Assembly: GCA_002314725.1 (NCBI GenBank)
Contig: DCGV01000132.1
Coordinates: 1 to 10,237 of the forward strand
Source: Bacteroidales bacterium UBA1769
Lineage (GTDB): Bacteria; Bacteroidota; Bacteroidia; Bacteroidales; UBA932
Direction of reading: 5' to 3'
DNA: 10,237 bases
Below are positions 1 through 4,262 of this stretch, one piece after another (position 1 is the first letter of the stretch; every line of letters begins with the position of its first letter). Both the position numbers and the translations under genes were made by a program. The notes below the pieces were generated by a model. That model made no database searches, was not told where the DNA came from, and worked only from the letters and a program-made list of their open reading frames with translations.

Positions 1-2
1 GA

Positions 3-53
3 AAAGCAAGAGCGCAAGAGCAAGTAAAGAGTCTTTTGGGCAAGCGTTCTTAA
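3..53 (+). CDS. 3' end of an upstream gene, partial (tentative)
   Basis: The frame open from base 3 reads KARAQEQVKSLLGKRS and stops at TAA 51-53. It looks like a Lys/Arg-rich protein tail, but another frame also ends early (TAA at 25-27), so the choice rests only on plausible composition. The gene would start outside the window and run in the same direction as the small genes that follow. Its function cannot be judged. The short direct repeat of AAGAGC/CAAGAG units at 7-24 makes all frames look basic, so the call is weak. Confidence 0.3.
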   Translation, partial: KARAQEQVKSLLGKRS

Positions 54-76
54 TCTGTCACAAATCCCCCCAGATG

Positions 77-109
77 TTTGACACATTAGTGTCAAAAAGT
101 TTATAAATG
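77..109 (+). promoter_or_regulatory. Promoter-like repeat copy 1 with overlapping operator-like palindrome
   Basis: TTGACA (78-83) is followed 18 nt later by TATAAA (102-107), a sigma70-like pair. Read by Bacteroides rules, TTTG (77-80) would be the -33 box with a poor -7 box near 102-109. Bases 67-89 recur at 421-443 with a single mismatch, each time ahead of a small gene. In this copy only, TTTGACAC (77-84) and GTGTCAAA (89-96) form a perfect inverted repeat around ATTA, a possible operator over the -35 region. The start at 153 lies about 40 nt downstream of the predicted transcription start. Confidence 0.5.
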
Positions 110-152
110 GTGAGGAGCGAGAAAAACTCCTCATCATTCTCAAAAAATTGAT

Positions 153-380
153 ATGACAATACACGAAAGAGCCATAGAATGGGCAAAGGCTGTAAGTCCA
201 TGGATAACGAAGTACGATACTGCGAGAGCAATGGACTACGAAATCGGAGCTTCTGAGCAAAGAAAAGTAGACATCGAAAAGATGTGTGACCTACTTATTG
301 AAATGCTCAATAACGGCTTGATAGAGACAAGAGACATTGGCAAAGTGAACATGAGGATAAAGAAAGCAATGGAGGAATAA
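153..380 (+). CDS. Small hypothetical protein (75 aa)
   Basis: I do not recognise this family. The 75-residue product is soluble and probably helical, with no signal peptide or membrane segment. Its last 41 residues, from EQRKVDIEKMC to the C-terminus, align without gaps to the last 41 residues of the 499-747 product. I count 13 identities, including a shared C, a DI pair and an IxKxM ending. Both genes follow a copy of the same 23-nt promoter-like repeat, so the pair looks like a duplicated cassette. The ATG at 153 is the only good start and has an A-rich leader without a Shine-Dalgarno, usual for Bacteroidetes. It sits just before the endolysin gene, in a region where phages often keep lysis or moron genes, but nothing in the sequence gives a function. 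Confidence 0.65.
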   Translation: MTIHERAIEWAKAVSPWITKYDTARAMDYEIGASEQRKVDIEKMCDLLIEMLNNGLIETRDIGKVNMRIKKAMEE

Positions 381-430
381 AACGGAAATAATAGGAAAAT
401 TTCCGCATTAATCACACTTTCCCCCAGATG

Positions 431-459
431 TTTGACATATTAGCATAGGTTACTAAAAT
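431..459 (+). promoter_or_regulatory. Promoter-like repeat copy 2
   Basis: This is the second copy of the repeat at 67-89 (421-443 match it at 22 of 23 positions). TTGACA (432-437) is separated by 16 nt from TAAAAT (454-459). It lacks the GTGTCAAA arm of copy 1. The predicted -10 box abuts the 13-bp inverted repeat at 457-488, so a protein bound there could block initiation. No good Bacteroides TAnnTTTG box is present, so the promoter type remains uncertain. Confidence 0.45.
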
Positions 460-488
460 AGGTACATACAACGAAGTATGTACCTATT
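457..488 (+). promoter_or_regulatory. Perfect 13-bp inverted repeat: terminator or operator
   Basis: AATAGGTACATAC (457-469) and GTATGTACCTATT (476-488) pair perfectly around a 6-nt loop, AACGAA. The T-rich ACTTTTTATT follows at once, so in RNA it could terminate transcription from the 153-380 gene. Its left arm also overlaps the -10-like box of repeat copy 2 and the structure ends 10 nt before ATG 499, so it could instead be an operator or an mRNA-leader hairpin. The two readings are not exclusive. Confidence 0.55.
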
Positions 489-498
489 ACTTTTTATT

Positions 499-747
499 AT
501 GAAATCATCTAACGAACTCTGTGAATTTTATAACGCAAGGAATGAACTATTGCAGGACAAGGCTACAAAGATGAGTATGTTCCTGGAAGGATACTTCGAA
601 GGCTACAACGATGCTAAGAAAGAGCAACTGACAAAAGACATAGATAATGCTTGCGAAGCGTTGTATGGTCTTATGAATGATCTTGGATGCGATCTACTTG
701 ACATCGACAAAGCAAAGGAATATATCAGAAAGTCAATGTGCAAATGA
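499..747 (+). CDS. Small hypothetical protein (82 aa), probable paralogue of the 153-380 gene
   Basis: The 82-residue product starts MKSSNELCEFYNARNELLQD. It is acidic to neutral and helical, with a Cys near each end and no membrane segment. An in-frame ATG at 478 exists, but it lies inside the right arm of the 457-488 hairpin and would add a short hydrophobic stretch (YLLLFI); I prefer 499, just past the hairpin. The last 41 residues align without gaps to the 153-380 product (13 identities, e.g. EQ, DI, C, DI, K, M). The stop codon overlaps the start of the next small gene (ATGA), suggesting translational coupling. The family is unknown to me. Confidence 0.6.
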   Translation: MKSSNELCEFYNARNELLQDKATKMSMFLEGYFEGYNDAKKEQLTKDIDNACEALYGLMNDLGCDLLDIDKAKEYIRKSMCK

Positions 748-905
748 TGAAGCAATATATATACAATCACAAAGAAGATCATTTCTGTGCGAACTGCGAA
801 TGCATGATATCAGAAGATGAAGCCGGATATGGAATCTGCTTCCTTGATACTTGCAGTTGCAATGACTCATGCAACGTTTTGATAAAACGCTTTGTAACGA
901 ACTAA
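744..905 (+). CDS. Tiny Cys-rich protein (53 aa), putative metal binder
   Basis: This short frame reads MMKQYIYNHKEDHFCANCEC... and ends ...LIKRFVTN at TAA 903-905. It has seven cysteines in 53 residues, arranged as CxxCxC (first cluster, following a His) and later C...CxC...C, with a conserved-looking GYGIC between them. That layout suggests a small zinc-binding fold, but I cannot name the family. It overlaps the preceding gene by ATGA (744-747); the second Met at 747 is an equally possible start. It ends 9 nt before the endolysin ATG, so all three are probably co-transcribed. The intact frame, coupling and clustered cysteines argue that it is real. Confidence 0.6.
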   Translation: MMKQYIYNHKEDHFCANCECMISEDEAGYGICFLDTCSCNDSCNVLIKRFVTN

Positions 906-914
906 AATATAAAT

Positions 915-1382
915 ATGAGATACTTTACTATCGAAGAGTTTACACGCAGTGATACGGCCAGCAAACGCAAAATAAACAATACTCCTGATGTACATTCAAA
1001 GAGAAACATTGTTTCTACGATTGATTATCTTTTGGATCCTATCCGTAAGCAATACGGAAAGCCGATAAAGATTACAAGCGGATACCGTTGCAAATCTCTG
1101 AACACTGCTGTAGGTGGTGCAAGCAACAGCAGTCATATGTATGGCCTTGCTGCTGATATAAAGCCGTCAAACGGTGACATGGCTACTCTCCAGGCAAAGG
1201 TGCTTGAGTGGGCCAAGACTCACTTGTATGACCAGATAATCATTGAACAGCCGGATAATAAAGGCATAGCATCATGGCTTCATGTCGGCTGGAGGAGAGG
1301 TTCTGACCGCAGTCAGCGAAGACAGGTTCTCATCGCAACAAAGGTTAATGGAAAATGGCAATATAAAGTTTTTTCTTCATAA
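915..1382 (+). CDS. M15-family peptidoglycan peptidase (D-Ala-D-Ala carboxypeptidase-like), probable endolysin
   Basis: The 155-residue protein matches the Peptidase_M15_3 layout of zinc peptidases that cut peptide bonds in cell-wall stem peptides. Visible motifs are SGYR (55-58), the zinc motif H74-x6-D81 in SSHMYGLAADI, the region DQIIIE with E111 as likely catalytic acid, and WLHVGW with the third zinc ligand H123. No signal peptide is seen, so it would need a holin or similar helper, and none is recognisable here. The length is that of the single-domain phage enzyme, without a wall-binding module. It is the last + strand gene before the convergent integrase, where temperate phages commonly keep lysis genes. 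A host carboxypeptidase is a less likely alternative because of the phage neighbours. Confidence 0.87.
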   Translation: MRYFTIEEFTRSDTASKRKINNTPDVHSKRNIVSTIDYLLDPIRKQYGKPIKITSGYRCKSLNTAVGGASNSSHMYGLAADIKPSNGDMATLQAKVLEWAKTHLYDQIIIEQPDNKGIASWLHVGWRRGSDRSQRRQVLIATKVNGKWQYKVFSS

Positions 1383-1397
1383 GATTGGATTAGTAGT

Positions 1398-2645
1398 TTA
1401 AGGTTGGCCATCCTCGCTGTGAAGCGCGGATGGTTTTATTGTAGCCAATCCTGCCATTTCATCCTCAATCCTCTTATTCACCAGCTTTGCGTAAATCTCA
1501 GTTGTTGATATGTTCTTATGACCTAACATCTTCTGAACAACCTCCATCCTAACTCCATTTGACAATGCGAGTGTGGCAAATGTATGTCTGCCGATGTGAG
1601 ATGTGAGCCTGTACTTGTTATAGTATCTCTTGCAGAACTTGTACAGCAGAGCGTTGTAACCTATGACTGTGAATTGCGGTATTTCCCAATTAAGTCTTTC
1701 AAGTGCGCGAACTGCGAATGGAAGCAATATGGTGTAGAAATCAACATTAGTTTTTTTTCTGCTTGCTCTATATACATACATACTGCCGTTTTCATTATCA
1801 CGGATTTCCAATCTTTCTTTCCTGAAGTTCATAAGATCTATAAACGATAGTCCAGAACCGCACTGCAAGAGGAACATATCAATTACTGATTTTGTCTTTT
1901 TACCAGGAACAACAATTATTTCCAATTCCTCAATGTCGTTCATAGACAGGAATATCCTTTCTTTTGATTTTCCCTTCTTTACTACTATCCCATCTATAGG
2001 ATTGCCGGTTATGTATCCTTTTGAAACAGCAATGGTGATAAGCCTGTGCAGTTTGTGGTGGTAATTCGACAAAGTTGAATCAGAAACTTTATCAGATAAA
2101 GATTTCTTATAGAAACTCTCTTTAGATACTTTTGATATTCCGTTATGTACCTTTTTCCATTCGTAGAAGTCAAGAATGTTTTTCTTTGTAACATCGCAGA
2201 AACGGAGCATCTTTCCATGTTCAGATATTGCATCAATAACAGAATAGTAGTTTCTTTTAGTGTTATAAACAACATCCATGTCATCAACACAATTTCTGCA
2301 CCAATCGCAAAAGTACCTTTCATCAGATACCTTATTGTTTGAAACTCTATCAAGCGTGAAATCTTCATCATGCTGCAATTCATTCACTCGCTTGCTAACG
2401 CGGTGAAGAGCTGTTGCAATCTGTTCCTGAAGGTCGAGAGCATCAGATCTTCTTACTACTGCACCGTTTTTCCACTCGTCAGCATAAATCTTCACACCAG
2501 TAGAAACCGTCTTGTGGTGTCCTCTGTAAGACACTACAATCTGAACAAGCCCTGTACGCGGTTTGTTTGAGTTGCTTGCTGTTGCTCTTTTGTTTCTATC
2601 AAACACCACTTTGATAGAAGGAAGTTCATTCAATGGTCTTGCCAT
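1398..2645 (-). CDS. int: Tyrosine recombinase / phage integrase, Bacteroidetes type
   Basis: The 415-residue integrase would integrate and excise the phage by attP/attB recombination. Order of domains: N-terminal arm-DNA-binding domain (~8-100), SAM-like core-binding domain (~110-215), catalytic domain (~235-400). Catalytic residues visible: Lys 297/298 in ASRKKT, H350 and R353 in SHIGRH, H376 in LGH, and the nucleophile Y385 in TTEIYAKL. The box I Arg is replaced by Ser (GSGLSFIDL, S267), as known for the IntDOT group. The frame stays open upstream to 2729, but the extra 28 residues are hydrophobic, overlap a promoter and repeats, and are unlike the usual MARP start, so I start at 2645. It is convergent with the endolysin gene and downstream of the repressor, with a palindromic attP candidate between. 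Confidence 0.92.
   Translation of the reverse strand: MARPLNELPSIKVVFDRNKRATASNSNKPRTGLVQIVVSYRGHHKTVSTGVKIYADEWKNGAVVRRSDALDLQEQIATALHRVSKRVNELQHDEDFTLDRVSNNKVSDERYFCDWCRNCVDDMDVVYNTKRNYYSVIDAISEHGKMLRFCDVTKKNILDFYEWKKVHNGISKVSKESFYKKSLSDKVSDSTLSNYHHKLHRLITIAVSKGYITGNPIDGIVVKKGKSKERIFLSMNDIEELEIIVVPGKKTKSVIDMFLLQCGSGLSFIDLMNFRKERLEIRDNENGSMYVYRASRKKTNVDFYTILLPFAVRALERLNWEIPQFTVIGYNALLYKFCKRYYNKYRLTSHIGRHTFATLALSNGVRMEVVQKMLGHKNISTTEIYAKLVNKRIEDEMAGLATIKPSALHSEDGQP
1408..1440 (+). terminator. Rho-independent terminator for the endolysin transcript
   Basis: CCATCCTCGCT (1408-1418) and AGCGCGGATGG (1423-1433) form an 11-position stem with one mismatch (T1414/C1427) and loop GTGA, followed by TTTTATT. 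The T-run is only on the + strand, so it should stop endolysin transcription but not integrase transcription. It lies entirely inside the last codons of the integrase gene, on the opposite strand. Confidence 0.75.
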
Positions 2646-2647
2646 AT

Positions 2648-2671
2648 TGGTATCAAAAATGGTATCAAAAA
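2648..2671 (+). repeat. Tandem 12-bp repeats, candidate integrase arm sites or operators
   Basis: TGGTATCAAAAA occurs at 2648-2659 and again immediately at 2660-2671. A third exact copy is at 2846-2857, and an inverted copy with one change (TGGTATCAACAA) lies at 2704-2715. The tandem pair sits in the 5' leader of the integrase gene just ahead of its ATG. Tyrosine integrases bind such arm-type repeats near attP; a repressor site is the alternative. Confidence 0.6.
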
Positions 2672-2687
2672 CAAATACATAATTGTA

Positions 2688-2717
2688 CAAAAATATACAT
2701 TTTTTGTTGATACCAAA
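2688..2717 (-). promoter_or_regulatory. Integrase promoter (Bacteroides-type)
   Basis: On the minus strand, TTTG (2714-2717) is followed after 18 nt by TATTTTTG (2688-2695), matching the Bacteroides -33 TTTG and -7 TAnnTTTG boxes with a spacer slightly shorter than the usual 19-21. Transcription would begin near 2681, leaving a leader of about 36 nt. The -33 box lies inside one inverted copy of the TGGTATCAA repeat, so integrase or repressor bound there would repress the gene. Confidence 0.55.
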
Positions 2718-2854
2718 AATCTTAATCAATTACTATATTGTTAAATATCAGCAAATTACACTATATGATTATTATTTGCGCAGCAAATCATAATGTGATG
2801 CGTAATCGTTTGAAATATAAGTGTTTGTAATTGATTTAGAATTTTTGGTATCAA
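2707..2854. other. Candidate attP: ~148-bp imperfect palindrome
   Basis: The outer arms 2707-2733 and 2827-2854 are inverted copies of each other (26 of 28 positions, one 1-nt gap). Each starts with GTAATTGATT and ends with TTTTTGGTATCAA when read inward to outward. At the same centre (about 2781) is a core inverted repeat: 2768-2779 against 2783-2794, 11 of 12 matching, equivalent to 10-bp arms flanking a 7-bp centre GCGCAGC. Between core and arms the symmetry is weaker but still detectable (e.g. both sides carry ATTAC). Inverted arm sites around an inverted core next to int is the expected architecture of attP. An origin or an operator array remains possible. Confidence 0.55.
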
Positions 2855-2862
2855 AAACCATG

Positions 2863-3327
2863 CTATTTTGATATGTTTGAAATCAAATCTGTGATGTTCT
2901 TTTGAAGCATCGCGATTTGGCGATCCTTTTCCTTAACTTGCTGTTTTAGTGTATCGATAAGTTCATCTTCACACCTGCTTTCCTCATCATTATATATATC
3001 GTGTTCAGGCGCGCACGAAAGATCTTCATCGCCGTTTGATACAGGAACTGTTGTTGTGTACCATTCACTAACTTCATCATAAGGCCACTGGAATAGTTCA
3101 AGTTCGTCTTTTATTCTCATCACACCAATTCCATGAATAAGCCATACAGGGTTAATGTTTGGAAATCTTTTAATAATAGAAACAATATCCGGCTGGCCTT
3201 CTCCTCTAAGCCATCTGAACACAGTTGTTTTGTTGATACCTATCATATCAGCAAATTTTTGTTTGTTGTTCCCTGTAGATACTGATATAACATCAAGTAT
3301 CCTGTTGATGATGTTTTCGTTGTTCAT
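2863..3327 (-). CDS. CI-like lysogeny repressor, helix-turn-helix plus coiled coil
   Basis: The 154-residue protein is probably the lysogeny repressor. The N-terminal DNA-binding domain (~6-70) carries the helix-turn-helix KQKFADMIGINKTTVFRWLR (22-41) followed by the INPVWLIHGIG segment (58-68) typical of CI-type repressors of Bacteroidetes elements. Residues ~80-118 are an acidic linker, and ~119-150 form a heptad coiled coil (L127, V131, I138, L141, I145, L148) that likely dimerises it. There is no LexA/S24 autocleavage domain, so RecA-driven self-cleavage is not expected and induction must work differently. The gene is divergent from the winged-helix gene at 3612 across a promoter region rich in inverted repeats, and sits upstream of int in the same direction. 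It stops with TAG. Confidence 0.82.
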   Translation of the reverse strand: MNNENIINRILDVISVSTGNNKQKFADMIGINKTTVFRWLRGEGQPDIVSIIKRFPNINPVWLIHGIGVMRIKDELELFQWPYDEVSEWYTTTVPVSNGDEDLSCAPEHDIYNDEESRCEDELIDTLKQQVKEKDRQIAMLQKNITDLISNISK

Positions 3328-3413
3328 GGCTAATAAAATTTTGTTTTTTGCAATCTCTTAGTTTACAAAATAAGTGCAATAGTGCAAAAAATAGTACCAA
3401 TTGTGTCTTTTTT

Positions 3414-3446
3414 CTTGCATGGTTGCAAAGATAGCACTACATTTGC
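3414..3446 (+). promoter_or_regulatory. Rightward early promoter
   Basis: TACATTTGC (3438-3446) fits the Bacteroides -7 box TAnnTTTG. CTTG (3414-3417), 20 nt upstream, is a three-of-four match to the -33 TTTG. Transcription would start near 3453 and give a ~160-nt leader before the ATG at 3612. The -7 box forms the right half of the perfect inverted repeat 3420-3451, so it is mirrored by a leftward box. Confidence 0.55.
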
Positions 3447-3545
3447 AACCAGAAAAGAGGCATAAATGACACTACCGTTGCAAATGCACCACTATACAAA
3501 AATGTGGTTTTCGTTGCTCGATTGGATTTCGTTGCAAAAGTAGTA
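3420..3545. promoter_or_regulatory. Operator array of the genetic switch
   Basis: A perfect 10-bp inverted repeat (TGGTTGCAAA 3420-3429, TTTGCAACCA 3442-3451) has half-site centres 22 bp apart, about two helical turns. A second pattern, CACTACnnTTGCAA, occurs at 3435-3448 and 3470-3483 (12 of 14 identical), and its reverse complement at 3532-3545 (one change from consensus). TTTCGTTGC also repeats at 3509-3517 and 3527-3535. These are likely binding sites for the repressor and/or the 3612 gene product. Which protein binds which motif cannot be told. Confidence 0.6.
3425..3455 (-). promoter_or_regulatory. Leftward repressor promoter
   Basis: On the minus strand TATCTTTGC (3433 down to 3425) fits TAnnTTTG, with TTTC (3455 to 3452) 18 nt upstream as an imperfect -33 box. 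Predicted start is near 3418, giving a leader of about 90 nt for the repressor gene. It faces away from the rightward promoter, and each -33 region overlaps the opposite -7 half-site, so the two probably compete. Confidence 0.5.
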
Positions 3546-3611
3546 TTTTCTTCGATTGCCTCCAAACAAAATAAGCAAAAATGTACAAAAATATTTATAA
3601 ATGTTCAATTT

Positions 3612-3923
3612 ATGCCACTAAGCAATACCGAAATAAGAAAAATAAAGGTTCTGATGAAGGAATCATTGATGGAACTCATTGATACTGATACTTTCAAGGA
3701 ATCAATTGTAACAGTCCTTCGATATTCAAAGATTGGAGATGCTCCAAAGGTAGGTTCTGTTAAAGCTGCAAGAATAATCGGAATGTCTCGTTCCTGGGTT
3801 TCTGCAAACAAAGAAATACTTCATGCAGAGAAAGTGATACTACCAACAGGAAAAGTAAAATGGCTTTATGACTCATCTAAAATAATCGGTTATCTAAACG
3901 AATACCGACAAAGAAATAAATAA
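3612..3923 (+). CDS. Small winged-helix/MerR-like DNA-binding protein, Cro- or Xis-like
   Basis: The 103-residue product has a helical N-terminus (1-40), then a helix-turn-helix (about 49-70, VKAARIIGMSRSWVSANKEI), then a wing-like hairpin with PTGKVKWLYD (78-87) and a final helix ending in a basic tail. This is the layout of MerR-type excisionases and small anti-repressors. As the first gene right of the divergent switch, it is the natural candidate for Cro (represses the CI-like gene) or Xis (directs excision with the integrase). The frame remains open to 3504, but that part overlaps the operator region and is not protein-like, so the start at 3612 is preferred. The stop at 3921-3923 is followed by a hairpin-rich leader. 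Confidence 0.7.
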   Translation: MPLSNTEIRKIKVLMKESLMELIDTDTFKESIVTVLRYSKIGDAPKVGSVKAARIIGMSRSWVSANKEILHAEKVILPTGKVKWLYDSSKIIGYLNEYRQRNK

Positions 3924-3965
3924 CGCTGGCTCATTCTTTGACTTTTATGATTTTCGTTCCAGCGG

Positions 3966-4063
3966 TGGTCACAGTTTCGTGATCCAAACGAAACAGCGGT
4001 TTCGTTGCAACGGTGAAGTCAAATCAGTAGCCGTTGATTCGATAACATTTCTGCGAAAGCAGA
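3966..4063 (+). ncRNA. Hairpin-rich 5' leader or small structured RNA (candidate)
   Basis: The 162-nt gap between the winged-helix gene and the membrane-protein gene holds a run of hairpins: 3966-3986 (TGG-TCAC with GTGA-T-CCA, one bulge), directly abutted by 3987-4006 (AACGAAAC, loop AGCG, GTTTCGTT), then 4008-4036 (CAACGG with CCGTTG), then 4050-4063 (TCTGC, GNRA tetraloop GAAA, GCAGA). A competing palindrome, CGTTGCAACG (4003-4012), could swap the second and third stems. It contains no convincing open frame. No U-tract follows, so it is not a simple terminator. It could regulate the downstream genes as a leader, or be a small RNA. Confidence 0.35.
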
Positions 4064-4085
4064 CAACCATAAAACTACAATCAAA

Positions 4086-4262
4086 ATGAAAAAGTTCTTT
4101 TCAATATCAATCATCATTGCTCAGGTTCTTATATGGTCATCAGCAATCGTCATAATTTGCGGAACCTGTGAAACTCCAATCGTTTTCGCAGCAATGGCAA
4201 GTGCTGCAATCATCACAATCATTCTTGAACAAGCAAGTAACGAACTTAAAAAGGTAAAGTAA
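4086..4262 (+). CDS. Small two-helix membrane protein (58 aa)
   Basis: This short frame begins MKKFFSISIIIAQVLIWSSA and ends ELKKVK at TAA 4260-4262. It has a basic N-terminus, a hydrophobic helix (~5-25), a short loop with CGTC (25-28) and PI, a second hydrophobic segment (~31-47) and a charged tail. It is therefore likely an inner-membrane hairpin protein. The stop overlaps the next ATG by one base (TAATG), suggesting coupled translation with the alpha-CTD-like protein. Small early membrane proteins in temperate phages are often superinfection-exclusion or lysis-timing factors, but that is a guess. An early holin-like role is possible though it is far from the endolysin gene. Confidence 0.6.
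   Translation: MKKFFSISIIIAQVLIWSSAIVIICGTCETPIVFAAMASAAIITIILEQASNELKKVK

Noticed and set aside
153..905. Toxin-antitoxin or defence module
   Set aside because: The two main proteins look like paralogues of each other, and no toxin, nuclease or DNA-binding motif is visible.
1584..2570. Several open frames on the + strand and one on the - strand inside the integrase region
   Set aside because: They lie wholly over the strongly supported integrase frame, have no recognisable domain, and show the composition expected of antisense or frame-shifted shadows.
2646..2729. A 28-residue N-terminal extension of the integrase
   Set aside because: It overlaps the promoter boxes and tandem repeats, is hydrophobic, and precedes the normal MARP-type start.
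3228..3240. Fifth integrase arm site inside the repressor gene
   Set aside because: The 13-nt match is notable, but it encodes the recognition-helix residues GINK, so coding constraint explains it.
2863..3327. LexA-like self-cleaving repressor
   Set aside because: No S24 peptidase Ser/Lys motifs or cleavage site; the C-terminus is a coiled coil.
3504..3611. A 36-residue N-terminal extension of the winged-helix protein
   Set aside because: It reads through operator-like repeats and is not conserved-looking; ATG 3612 gives a compact DNA-binding protein.
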